64,000 bases of DNA from the NCBI RefSeq assembly GCF_900119145.1, contig NZ_FPIY01000001.1, positions 868,001 through 932,000 of the forward strand, written 5' to 3'. Position 1 is the stretch's first letter. Each line of letters opens with the position of its first letter. The translations under genes and the position numbers were made by a program. Of this stretch, positions 1 to 9,600 are shown in pieces. The notes below the pieces were generated by a model that saw nothing but the letters and a program-made list of their open reading frames with translations, made no database searches and was not told where the DNA came from. Origin of the DNA: Cellulophaga fucicola (GTDB lineage Bacteria; Bacteroidota; Bacteroidia; Flavobacteriales; Flavobacteriaceae).

Positions 1-759
1 TTAAATGCAATTCAGCTTTTTAGAACTACACCAACGGTTTCTGGTTTAAAAGAGTTTACGGCAACTTTCTCTTACAACTATTCTTTTGATGTTAAAAAGC
101 CTAAAATTAAATGGGAGAAAAAAGACAGAAAACGTAAAACTAGAGACAGTATTATTACTATTAATTATAAAAAATACAAATACGTAGATTACGCCAATAA
201 TATTACAGACACCATTTTACAACTAACCAAAGATCCTAACTTTGGAAAAATACCAGACGATAAAAATCTTGAGTTAAGAGGCTTGGCAGATAATATGATT
301 AAAGCCATTGGTAAAAAAGATGCCGTTTACAAAGAGCAAGCTATTATCTATTTAAAGTCCTTAGAAGATTTTAAAGGTTTTCAGGAAAAATACAACGACT
401 TTGTACTACGTGCTTATAACAAGTTGGTTAAAGATGCTGAAGATATAGACTACAAACTAGAAAAAGAGTTTATACGTTTAAATGCAGAGAACAACGACCC
501 TAAAGTTAAAAAAACAAAAGCTTCTGTAGAAAAACTAAAGGTTGTTAATGAACGTTTTGACAACCATAGAGATATGTTAGAGGGTATGCGTACTTGGGAC
601 ATTATGGAAGAGATTAATAGTACACGTTTAACTGCGTTTAAAGACAAGCATATAAACAAAGTTTATTTAATGTACACCAATGGTAAAACCGAAGTAGACA
701 TTGTAAACTTTTTAGAGTATTATTTAGCTGATTTATACCATAAGCAGATTAAGAAATAG
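1..759 (+). CDS. Hypothetical protein, C-terminal part (5' end outside window)
   Basis: The reading frame is open from the first base of the window to a TAA at 757-759, so this is the last ~252 codons of a longer gene; the ATG at 283 is internal. The visible part starts with a beta-like stretch (FTATFSYNYSFD), continues with a very basic segment (KWEKKDRKRKTRDS), and ends in a long charged helical region rich in K, E, D and N. I do not recognise a family. It is followed after 6 bp by a small membrane protein gene, so the two are probably co-transcribed. That the protein is real is well supported by the long open frame and flavobacterial codon use; its function is unknown. Confidence 0.6.
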   Translation, partial: LNAIQLFRTTPTVSGLKEFTATFSYNYSFDVKKPKIKWEKKDRKRKTRDSIITINYKKYKYVDYANNITDTILQLTKDPNFGKIPDDKNLELRGLADNMIKAIGKKDAVYKEQAIIYLKSLEDFKGFQEKYNDFVLRAYNKLVKDAEDIDYKLEKEFIRLNAENNDPKVKKTKASVEKLKVVNERFDNHRDMLEGMRTWDIMEEINSTRLTAFKDKHINKVYLMYTNGKTEVDIVNFLEYYLADLYHKQIKK

Positions 760-765
760 GTTATA

Positions 766-1023
766 ATGAAACTCTCAGAAAAAACACAAGAGCTGTTACA
801 TAACTTATTTGTGATACTCTGTTTAGAGTTTCTCTACTATATATATGACTTTTGGACACCTATGGAGGAATTTCCTTCTGGTTGGAGAGCCGGTTTGTTA
901 GAAGCAATATTAAGATACCTACACAACAACAAATTTGGTGAGTTTTTAGGTAAAGGAACTTTACTTGCTTTAAGCACGTACTATATTTATAAAATAATAA
1001 GGGACTTTAGTAAAAATAAGTAA
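766..1023 (+). CDS. Small hypothetical membrane protein (85 aa)
   Basis: An 85-residue protein with two hydrophobic stretches. One near residues 13-30 (LFVILCLEFLYYIYDF) and one near 62-77 (GTLLALSTYYIYKII) look like membrane helices, joined by an aromatic, charged loop. The C-terminus is basic (RDFSKNK), which fits a cytoplasmic end. The start lies 6 bp after the previous stop, so translation is probably coupled to that gene. I do not recognise a family. Confidence 0.55.
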   Translation: MKLSEKTQELLHNLFVILCLEFLYYIYDFWTPMEEFPSGWRAGLLEAILRYLHNNKFGEFLGKGTLLALSTYYIYKIIRDFSKNK

Positions 1024-1046
1024 AACTTTTAGTTTGTTTAACGGCA

Positions 1047-1069
1047 CAAGCAAGATGCTTGCGCTAGCG
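1047..1069. repeat. GC-rich inverted repeat upstream of the Imm11-like gene
   Basis: Positions 1047-1061 read CAAGCA-aga-TGCTTG, a perfect 6-bp inverted repeat. It is followed directly by the perfect 8-bp palindrome CGCTAGCG (1062-1069). The block is far richer in G and C than the surrounding intergenic DNA. It resembles a short REP-type or insertion-scar element. I found no second copy in the window. Confidence 0.4.
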
Positions 1070-1092
1070 GGGAAGTTCAATAAATTAATTGT

Positions 1093-1710
1093 ATGGAGAA
1101 AGTTTATAAAATTAATTCAGTTAAAAACCCTAAGGTAGATACTGATTATGATGCTTATTGTAATGAATTTGATGGTAAGGAAATAATTGGATCTAATATG
1201 ATAGGAGTTCGTGATTATGATAAGCCTAAAATGTTATATTTTACAGCTGATTTTTTATCAATTCCTGATTCAGATTTTCCATTTACAGACGTATCATTTC
1301 CTATTATTAGTAATCGAATGTTTAGTATTTTAAAAAATGTAAAACAATTTGATTGTGATATCATTCCAGTTTGTATGCTTGATGACTCCTTCATAGGTAA
1401 TCAATTTGATAGAAAAGGTAAGTTAAAAGAAGAAGTGCCTAGTAACTGTAATTATTTAGCCTTACAGTTTAAGAGTTGTGAAAATGTTTTTGATTACTCA
1501 AATTCTGACTTCACAAAAAGTTTAATTTTTCCAGAAAAAGTAGGTACGATTAAAAGATTAGTTTTGAAAGTTCCTAAAGATGGCTTCAAGCCTTTATTTA
1601 AAATAAAGGAAGCAATGGAGTATGTTTTTGTAAGTGAAAAAGCAAAACAAGCTTTAGAATTAAATAATATTAAAGGATGTGCATTTGAAGAAATAGAAAC
1701 TCTCACCTAG
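1093..1710 (+). CDS. Imm11-like (DUF1629) immunity family protein
   Basis: A 205-aa soluble protein without a signal peptide. The C-terminal region (VSEKAKQALELNNIKGCAFEEI) matches my memory of the Imm11/DUF1629 family, in which a conserved 'K..L...NIKG..FE' ending closes the domain. Members are predicted cytoplasmic immunity proteins that neutralise toxin tips of polymorphic toxins such as Rhs/YD-repeat proteins. No toxin gene is visible beside it, so it would be an orphan, or its partner lies elsewhere. A GC-rich inverted repeat sits just upstream and GC-richer sequence follows the stop, which could mark an insertion of the gene. The family call rests on sequence memory only. Confidence 0.5.
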   Translation: MEKVYKINSVKNPKVDTDYDAYCNEFDGKEIIGSNMIGVRDYDKPKMLYFTADFLSIPDSDFPFTDVSFPIISNRMFSILKNVKQFDCDIIPVCMLDDSFIGNQFDRKGKLKEEVPSNCNYLALQFKSCENVFDYSNSDFTKSLIFPEKVGTIKRLVLKVPKDGFKPLFKIKEAMEYVFVSEKAKQALELNNIKGCAFEEIETLT

Positions 1711-1766
1711 CACAATCATCCAGCTCCTGCCGTAAAGAGTAAGCAAAGCAACAGAAAATTAAAAAA

Positions 1767-1791
1767 CCACCCAAATGTTACATTCAGGTGG
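1767..1791. terminator. Bidirectional hairpin terminator between the Imm11-like gene and the carbohydrate-enzyme cluster
   Basis: CCACC (1767-1771) pairs with GGTGG (1787-1791), with an inner AATG/CATT stem. On the minus strand it is followed by a run of T (complement of 1761-1766), and on the plus strand by CATTTTT. It can end the minus-strand cluster and the plus-strand Imm11-like gene. Confidence 0.65.
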
Positions 1792-1814
1792 CATTTTTAC
1801 TAATTTTTAAAGTA

Positions 1815-4553
1815 TTACTGTTTATAAAACTGTTTACTTTCTGTTCCTGGTATAGAAATAATATACATTCCAGTTTTTAAATTATCTAAAATAATAACTG
1901 TTTCTTTTGCTGTTGCATTCATTTCTTTTACAACAATGCCACTCATATTTCTAACTACAAGCTTATCTCCTACTTTTACTCCTGCTATCGTAACAAATTC
2001 AACTGCTGGGTTAGGATATACTGTTAAAGTCACAGCATTACTTCTTAAACTAGCTGTTGTTGGTACTATTTTCCATTTTTGGTTGCCATTTCTTTTTTCA
2101 TAAGTATAAGTTATAGCATTGGTATTAAGTGTTCCGTTATTACGGTCTAAACCTTGTGTTTGGCAGTGGTTAGGCAATAAGCCGTATACATTAGTTCCGT
2201 TTTCTATAACTTTCCATTGTTGGTGTGTACTTGTTCCGTTTGTATACGTTGCTACTTGAATTCCGTTTTCACATTTAGCATAAGGCACTTCTAAAAATCT
2301 ATTGTTTGCTTTGTTTTTTATAGTATATACATTATCACCTAAATGCGTAAAAATCCATTTTTGATCATCATAATTACCCGGATTTACCATTTTAGCGTTA
2401 AATGTCTCTAAGGCTCTAGACAATAATCTTTGGTTAGAAGTTACAGACTCTATAGTATACATTCCATTATCTATTAACTGAGAGGTTACTGGCGAACCTG
2501 CATCTGCTTTTCCTTTTAACAATACAATAGCAGAATAAGGAGCTACTGTTATATTTCCTGTGTAATTATTATGCTTTGCATCTACATAATCTGTAGATCC
2601 TAAACTTACAGATTTTGCCACACCTGTTGTATTTACTACAAATTTTATAAAAGTATTTGGGTTTACTGTTGCTGCAAACTTAACCGGAGCACCCTTCCCT
2701 TTTTTCTCGTAATTAGGATATTTGTTTTTAAACTCATCTAACGTATATTCATTTGTCTGCCTAGCTAACGTAATACTTAATTCTTTTTGACCTGAATAAG
2801 GCATACAGTAATAATTACTATTTACATCTCCTAAAAAGGTATTAAAACCAGCATCTGTTATTTGGTTGGTATACCTTGCAGAAAACTGATTTGGTTTTTT
2901 AGAAAACAATATATTATTAGTTACAGTGTTATTTGTTGATTTTGCTACACTACCACCAGCACCAAAACTATTGTTATAGGTAGATAACACCAAACCATTA
3001 TCGCAATTGTAAACCGTATTATCTCTAATAGTATTTTTACTAGACAAGTTTGCCATTAAACCCCAACCTACTATATTATATACTGTATTCTCATAAATTA
3101 ACTGGTTTTGAGAATCATTATCTATATAAATACCAGCTGTTTTAAAGCCTCTACCACTTGGTATACCTCTAATTGCACCAGGAGAATCGTGTACCATATT
3201 TTTATAAATACTGTTATTTCCGTTTTTATTACCAACAGAATATATACCGCCACCATCATCTTTAGTATAACAATAATTACTAATATCGTTATACCTAATT
3301 TTTAAATTACCACCACCAAAATTTAATGCATGATAACCTATATCTTTAATTGTGTTTTTTTCTATAATGTTAGTAGAAGATCCAGATTTACTAATAAACC
3401 TAACTCCTGTATAACCAATAAAACCTGGTGCACCCATACCAGAGCGCATACCAATATTTTTGACTGTATTATTGCTAAAGGTTAATCCGTTTACCCCTTC
3501 CCAACGTATTGCTACATTATTACTTTCTTCAAAAACAGTATTTGTTACTTTAATATTGCTTAAGGTAAATCCTAAAGACAAGTAGTTATTACCATTGTAA
3601 AAATTACAGTTTGTAATAGTTAAGTTAGATGCACCGCTAATAGATAAAGTCTGACTTAAACCTCCTTCTACTCTTAAATCCTGAATTTTAATATAATTGG
3701 TATTATTTAAAGCCAATGCCTCATCCCCTGCTGGTATTTCTACATTTAAATTGTTAGGGTTGCTATTGCTATACAAATACAAAACACCAGCGTTTGTATC
3801 ATGTGCCCACTCACCATTTTGGTCTAACGTATTTACATGGTTCTGAAAAAAGTATCCAAAATTGTTTTCTAAATTATTTTCAAAACCTGCACTAGGGTCC
3901 GATAAACTAAAATTTACCGTTGTACCTCCGTGAGATGTCACAGTTTCTACCTTTACATTATCATCTGTAGTTCTAATAGTAATTTCACCACCTTTAAACC
4001 TATTTGATGCATAAGGTAAACTTGATGCTTCTGAAATAGATTTATTATTTCCTGCGTGAGATTTTATTGTTCTGTAACCACCATTAGCTGCACTAACATT
4101 TGGCTCCCTACCTATTTGCTGTGCTTGGTTGTTTAAAAACAGAGACGCAATTCTACCATTGTTGACTTTAGTCAAATTTGTTTTCCAAATATTACCATTA
4201 TGGCGTGTCCAGTTATTTATTTTTTTAGCCGCCCTAAGTACTGGCTTGTTCCCAGACCCATAAGCTTTTAAAACAATAGCTTTGCTAGATGAACCTTTCT
4301 TGCCTTTTAAATCTAATGAACCATAAAAGACGTCTCCTTTATTAAAATTGATAATATCACCTGCATTAATATTGTTTTTTGCGTTATTTACTTTGTTTAT
4401 AGTTTTCCAGGGCGTAGCGGCAGATGTACCGTTATTAGAGTCGTTACCAGAGGCACTTACATAGTAGTTATTTTGTGCTACTAAGGAGAGTCCGCTTAAA
4501 AGTAAAAAAGCGCACAGAATGTATGTCTGTATTTTTTGTTTTGTAAATATCAT
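1815..4553 (-). CDS. Secreted parallel beta-helix protein with ricin-type lectin module and T9SS sorting domain
   Basis: 912 aa. Signal peptide to about residue 26 (ends LSLVAQ). The next ~540 residues open with YYVSASGNDSNNGTSAATPW, a start typical of right-handed parallel beta-helix carbohydrate-active proteins (polysaccharide-lyase and some glycosidase families), and continue with many N-rich helix turns (NTIxDN, NxVxNC). About residues 690-838 form a ricin-type beta-trefoil (QKWIF, QQWKVIENG, QKWKIVP repeats), a sugar-binding module. The end (VYPNPA to LKTGMYIISIPG) is a T9SS type A sorting domain, so the protein should cross the outer membrane and be released or surface-anchored. It is the last gene of a three-gene minus-strand cluster. 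Substrate and catalytic residues cannot be assigned. Confidence 0.75.
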   Translation of the reverse strand: MIFTKQKIQTYILCAFLLLSGLSLVAQNNYYVSASGNDSNNGTSAATPWKTINKVNNAKNNINAGDIINFNKGDVFYGSLDLKGKKGSSSKAIVLKAYGSGNKPVLRAAKKINNWTRHNGNIWKTNLTKVNNGRIASLFLNNQAQQIGREPNVSAANGGYRTIKSHAGNNKSISEASSLPYASNRFKGGEITIRTTDDNVKVETVTSHGGTTVNFSLSDPSAGFENNLENNFGYFFQNHVNTLDQNGEWAHDTNAGVLYLYSNSNPNNLNVEIPAGDEALALNNTNYIKIQDLRVEGGLSQTLSISGASNLTITNCNFYNGNNYLSLGFTLSNIKVTNTVFEESNNVAIRWEGVNGLTFSNNTVKNIGMRSGMGAPGFIGYTGVRFISKSGSSTNIIEKNTIKDIGYHALNFGGGNLKIRYNDISNYCYTKDDGGGIYSVGNKNGNNSIYKNMVHDSPGAIRGIPSGRGFKTAGIYIDNDSQNQLIYENTVYNIVGWGLMANLSSKNTIRDNTVYNCDNGLVLSTYNNSFGAGGSVAKSTNNTVTNNILFSKKPNQFSARYTNQITDAGFNTFLGDVNSNYYCMPYSGQKELSITLARQTNEYTLDEFKNKYPNYEKKGKGAPVKFAATVNPNTFIKFVVNTTGVAKSVSLGSTDYVDAKHNNYTGNITVAPYSAIVLLKGKADAGSPVTSQLIDNGMYTIESVTSNQRLLSRALETFNAKMVNPGNYDDQKWIFTHLGDNVYTIKNKANNRFLEVPYAKCENGIQVATYTNGTSTHQQWKVIENGTNVYGLLPNHCQTQGLDRNNGTLNTNAITYTYEKRNGNQKWKIVPTTASLRSNAVTLTVYPNPAVEFVTIAGVKVGDKLVVRNMSGIVVKEMNATAKETVIILDNLKTGMYIISIPGTESKQFYKQ

Positions 4554-4570
4554 AGTAAGATGTTTAAAAA

Positions 4571-4597
4571 GCCGCCAAACTATAGTAGTCAGGCGGC
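4571..4597 (-). terminator. Intra-cluster hairpin terminator (after the second carbohydrate-enzyme gene)
   Basis: GCCGCC (4571-4576) pairs with GGCGGC (4592-4597), with an inner ACTA/TAGT stem. Read on the minus strand it is followed by TTTTT (complement of 4566-4570). It lies 9 bp after the stop of the upstream gene and only 17 bp before the ATG of the next gene. Confidence 0.7.
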
Positions 4598-4606
4598 ATA
4601 TGGTTG

Positions 4607-6544
4607 TTATTTTTTTATAAATTGAATACTTTCTTTACCTTGAATGGTAATTATATATTTCCCTGATTTTAAACTGGAAGTATCTAAGGTTTCATCTGAA
4701 CTACTAGCCACTTTTTTAAATACTACATTTCCTGAAAAATCGTAAATAACAAGCTCCTGCCCTGCGTTTATGTTAGAAACTGTTATATAGTCTTGCGTAG
4801 GATTAGGGTATACCTTAATGGCTGATGTAACTTCTTCTGCATTTAAACTTAATATGCTTTTAGAAACAGCTAAATTACAATCTAACTTTAGCTCTAATTT
4901 TGGTGGTTTTGTTCCCTCTTTAGACCAAAATGAAACATCGTTACCACTAACTTGTCTAACGATTATTGTAACGATTTCTCCTGCAGTAATACCCGATAGG
5001 TTCCATTGGTAGTTTGCCCCTACATTATAGGTGCCGGTTTTAGTTCCTAATAGAGCACCTTGTACGGGTCTGTTACCGCTAGATAAGTTGTCTTCTGTCC
5101 AATTCGTAGATTTTCCTTTAAAAATATCTATACGTCCGTTTCCGTTATCGGAAGACACGGTTAGGTTTAAGGTTGCAGCATTGTTAGCTTTAAAATTAGT
5201 AGGGATTTTAAATTTCAGGAAAACCAATCGTTTTCCGTTTTCTACACGAAGCTGATTGCTATTATAACGTGTAGTTCCTTGAAGGTAGGCATCTTCAGTA
5301 GGGGATACGTTTAACACCTCCGTACACGGTGTACTTCCTCCGGTAGCTCCTCCTAATTTTACAGGATACAAAGTACCTCCTTTTGGACTTAAACTTGCTG
5401 CCAAAGCAGGAAAATTTGTGGCAGGATTAGCTGGTTTCACCTCTTTAGGACCTTTGTATAATAAGGTAGGGTCTGACCAAGGTGTTGCATTGTTATGGTT
5501 TTTTTCTAAGCAAGTATTTTTATAAATGAAATTAGGGTATTTAGAGTTTTGATGTTGCGAAGACCAAGGCCCCATAATGGCATAGTAATTAGGCTCCTTA
5601 CTATTGTTATATACAGCATTAGGCGTATCTGCTTTTGAGTTAGGCATGTCAGAAGGCAAGGTTATTCTGTTGTTTTCTATTAAATTATTGCCTTTGTCCC
5701 CACTATGAAAACTTACTTCTTGTTTAAAATCATTGTCATACACCACATTGTACTCTACATTCCCCCCTTGAAGAGAAATATGTCTTATATGCGTAATTTC
5801 ACAACCAGTAACTAAGTTATAAGCTCCTTGAATAAAAAAGTATCCTTGTGCTCCTCCTGCTTTTTTATGCGCTCCTTCTACTTTTAAATCTCTTAAGGTT
5901 ACATAGTTTGCAGGTACTCGGATCGGATCTCTAGCGCAGTTTAAGATCGTCACTTTATCTAACCAACAATCTTCTGAAGTACTAATTTTAACAGAGATAT
6001 TATCGTTATTTGGTAGTTCATCATTCTCATCTAAACCATAATTCCAATCGTATTTTGGTTTTCCCCAACTACCCTGTATGGTTAATGTATAAATACCACT
6101 TTTACGTACTTTGTAAAAACTAAATGCATCACCATTATTCATTTTTATAATGCATTTTACTTTGTTTCTATCTTCACCAATTAATGAAACATTAGATTTC
6201 ATTACAATTCGTTTATCAATAGTATATGTACCGTTTTTAAGTAACACAGCTACCAATCCGCTTTCTTTAGACGCATCAACAATTGATTTATTTATAGCGT
6301 CACTATTTGCTCCGTTTGTAAGTGTTTTTACAACTTTTACATCTTTTAAAAAAGGAATTCCACCTCTTACACCGGCTTTTTGCCATTCTTTCATTTGCGG
6401 ATACCTATTGTCATACTTATTAGAGTCAAAACGTACTCCTGGATCTCCTACTTTTAATTGTGCATTTACCTTAAAACCTATACATAATAGAAAAATAAGG
6501 CTGCAAATAATTATATTTTTATGCTTAAAAAGATAAGTCTTCAT
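4607..6544 (-). CDS. Secreted pectate-lyase-like beta-helix protein with DNRLRE-type carbohydrate-binding module and T9SS sorting domain
   Basis: 645 aa. Signal peptide to about residue 29 (GFKVNAQ). Residues ~60-345 have parallel beta-helix character (KNGTYTIDKRIVMKSNVSLIG, LVTGCEITHIRHISLQGGN, NNLIENNRITLPSD), typical of the pectate-lyase superfamily fold of polysaccharide lyases and glycosidases. Residues ~405-555 (PTEDAYLQGTTRYN, RLVFLKFKIP, LNLTVSSDNGNGRIDIFKG) match the DNRLRE-type module found on marine polysaccharide-degrading enzymes, which I believe corresponds to CBM96. The last ~75 residues are a T9SS sorting domain (KVYPNPTQDYITVSN to SIQFIKK), very similar to that of the upstream gene. 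The domain order indicates an exported polysaccharide-active enzyme; the polymer is unknown. Confidence 0.75.
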   Translation of the reverse strand: MKTYLFKHKNIIICSLIFLLCIGFKVNAQLKVGDPGVRFDSNKYDNRYPQMKEWQKAGVRGGIPFLKDVKVVKTLTNGANSDAINKSIVDASKESGLVAVLLKNGTYTIDKRIVMKSNVSLIGEDRNKVKCIIKMNNGDAFSFYKVRKSGIYTLTIQGSWGKPKYDWNYGLDENDELPNNDNISVKISTSEDCWLDKVTILNCARDPIRVPANYVTLRDLKVEGAHKKAGGAQGYFFIQGAYNLVTGCEITHIRHISLQGGNVEYNVVYDNDFKQEVSFHSGDKGNNLIENNRITLPSDMPNSKADTPNAVYNNSKEPNYYAIMGPWSSQHQNSKYPNFIYKNTCLEKNHNNATPWSDPTLLYKGPKEVKPANPATNFPALAASLSPKGGTLYPVKLGGATGGSTPCTEVLNVSPTEDAYLQGTTRYNSNQLRVENGKRLVFLKFKIPTNFKANNAATLNLTVSSDNGNGRIDIFKGKSTNWTEDNLSSGNRPVQGALLGTKTGTYNVGANYQWNLSGITAGEIVTIIVRQVSGNDVSFWSKEGTKPPKLELKLDCNLAVSKSILSLNAEEVTSAIKVYPNPTQDYITVSNINAGQELVIYDFSGNVVFKKVASSSDETLDTSSLKSGKYIITIQGKESIQFIKK

Positions 6545-6563
6545 ACTATTTAAATTAAAAAAA

Positions 6564-6592
6564 GCTACTTAGAAAATTAATCTCTAAGTAGC
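6564..6592 (-). terminator. Intra-cluster hairpin terminator (after the first carbohydrate-enzyme gene)
   Basis: GCTACTTAGA (6564-6573) pairs perfectly with TCTAAGTAGC (6583-6592). On the minus strand it is followed by seven T (complement of 6557-6563). It starts 10 bp after the upstream stop codon. Only 12 bp lie between the T-tract and the ATG of the next gene, which leaves no room for a separate promoter. Confidence 0.75.
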
Positions 6593-6602
6593 CTTATGGT
6601 TA

Positions 6603-9600
6603 TTATTTTTTTATAAAATGAATTCCTTCTTTTCCTCTAATAGAAATAATATATTTACCCGATTTTAAGGCTGAAACATCAATGGTTTCTGCTGTAGTAC
6701 TAGCTACTTTTTTAAGCACTACAATACCCGTAAAATCATATACCATAATTTGTTCTCCATTAGTAACACCAGAAATGGTTATATAATTTTGTGCCGGATT
6801 AGGAAAAACTTTAACCTCGCTGTCGATGACTTGTAAAGCAACATTAGCGATTTTAGAAGTAGAACAACCCTCTAATACTTCTTCTGGTCCAGCTCCAACA
6901 GGCTTAGTATAGGTTTTAGAAAGTACAAACTTATCCATCTCAAATCCATCCTCTCTCATTGAAAAAGAAATTGTATGCACTCCTGCTGTTGGTACATCAA
7001 TAAAGATTTTTTGCGGTTCCCCACAATGATTTGCATTTGTACGTTGTTTACTCTCCCAAGTCCATTCTTGTTTACCAGTACACCATTGCATTTTTTGTCC
7101 AGAAGCTGGCCAAGTTCCGTTAATACCCACGTGCACACCGTTATCTTCAGATCCTGTAGAATGTGCTCTTACCCAAACAAAATATTTTCCAGGACTAGTG
7201 AACTTAACTTTGTAATCTACTATTGCTATTTTTCCTGGTTCATTAGAAAAATTTTGAGCATTAAGAGGGTCACTATGAGTTACTCTTGTATCTGGTAGAA
7301 TTTCTAAATACCCATTACCACTTGCTTCGTTAGAATGATTTGGGTCTGGATCAGGAGTTGGAGTACCTGTTGTTGTTTCATCAAAAGTATACCATTTTCT
7401 ATCTCCATCTTTAGATTGACTGTGAAAATGTTCTGCTTCTACAGCTACTACTCCATTTTTTTCTACTGCAATACAATCATTGTTAGGCTCTACAGAAGTA
7501 ACAGCTTCTACAAAACTTAGGTTATTTACATTAAATAAATAACCAGAACCACCTGTGAAATTTAATTGAAGCGTTTGCTCTCCGGCATTTAACGTAACAG
7601 TTGTAGTCACCGTTTTCCAAGCTTGCCAACCTCCTGTGTTTGCAACAGTAAGTTCACCAACATTGGTGCCATCTGCTTCAATTTTAATTGTACCTCCTGT
7701 AGTGTTTGTAGCTACTTTTGCTTGTACTTGGTAGTCACCAGCTTCTGCAACAGTTACTTTATAATTGGTAAAGTCTCCGTTTTCTATATAGCCAATATTT
7801 TTTCCTCCACCTACATCAGATGTATTTTCTACCTCAATACCAGACTGATTAACAAAATCTTCTACCTCTAAAGTTCCTGGTAAAGAAATAGCATTATCAA
7901 CCGCACCATTAGCATCATCACACTCAACCTCTAAAATTAATTTAGGAGCAGAAGAACCTTCTTTAGCTGAAAATGATACATCATTACCACCTGTTTGTTT
8001 TACTACTAATGAAATTGTTTCTCCAGGTGTAACATTAGATAAATCCCAACTGTACGTACTACCAACACTATAGTTTACATTTAACTGTCCTAATTTAGTA
8101 CCTTCTGATGGTTTGTTAGCATTAGACAAGTTAGCCTCTGTCCAGTTAGTAGAGCTTCCTTTAAAAACTTCGATTAAACCACTACCAGAATCACTAGAAA
8201 CGGTAAGTTGTAACTTGGTACTAATAACATTTTTAGTAGTAGATGGTACTGTAAATTGTAGGTATGCAATTCTTCTACCACTTTCTACTCTAAGTTCTGC
8301 ATTATTAAACTTAGTAGTACCTTGTAAATAGGCATCGTTTGTTAACGTAGCTGTAATTTCATTATCACAACCTGCTCCGTTACCATCATCATCTTTACTA
8401 GTAATTAGAGCTACCCAGTCATTAGTATCTGGCGCTACTAAGTTATTACCCAAAGTAGTTTTAGAAGATAAGTTACCACCTGATCTAGGGTTAAACCATT
8501 GCACATTGTACTTGTTATTGCCACTAGGTAAACTTAAAGATGTACTACCACCGTTTGGCCTGTATATAGCATATATTTTACCTTCTTTAGTAAAAACATA
8601 ATCTTTATTATCTGCCGTAACATTGTCTGCAGATACCATATCTACAAGGTCTGTTAATAGGTTATTATTAAAAAATTGTAACGCATAACTACCCTCTTTA
8701 TACTTTACTCCTCTTTTTCTATGATCTTGACCATTAAGGTCACCATCATTACTTGTATAACCACTGTAGTATTCTACACCTGCACCACCGGCAAGAAAAG
8801 TTGCCCAAAGTACCTTTTCTCTAACTTGCTTATCAGAAACCATAATACCTTCTGATGCGCTACCTTGCTCATCATTTGCAACAACCCATTTTCTACCAGC
8901 ATTTTTAGAGTTTTCTACCCATCTACGTACATCTTTATGTACATTATTTTGACTTGTTTGTACAGACACGCCTGTTAAGTTAGACTTGCTGCCTATTAGC
9001 GGGTTGTATCTCTGGTCTTGTTGCCCTGGATAGGTATGTAATACAATATGATGCTTGTAAGGATCTAAGTTTTTAATGTAATTTACTGTAGATTTTACAA
9101 CATCATCTTTAATAGTTGTTTCTTCAGATAAGTTCCAGTTTAATGCTAAATGATGTCCAAATCTAGCAATTAACTCACGATAATACAGTTTACGTTCTCT
9201 ACCAAAAGTATGTCCGTCCATTTTTTCACAATTTTCGGTTTCCATTGTTTTAAAATGCAAATACATTCCTTTTTTATCTGCGTATTCCATTACTTTTTCC
9301 CACTGTGCTAGCTTAGAAACATCAAAACGGTCTTTATGTAATTTATTCCATTGATCTGGTTTTCCTGCACTTGAGTAATCTGCAGAAGATCCTTTTAATA
9401 TATGCGGAAAAACTGCACCATCATCTCCACCAGCTGCCCAAGTAAGAAAAGACATTACATTTGCTCCTTGACCAGATAAGTAATTAATAGAACCTAGCAT
9501 TCCTTTTCCTTTTCCGCCATTCCAAGTATAAGCACTAGCATCTGTAGCTACATAATCTCTGTTATGCGCTTCCCAAGTTTTACTTTTATTACCACCTGCT

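Noticed and set aside
6150-6536. 128-aa plus-strand ORF opposite the second carbohydrate-enzyme gene
   Set aside because: It is the antisense shadow of a clear signal-peptide-bearing gene and has no recognisable domain.
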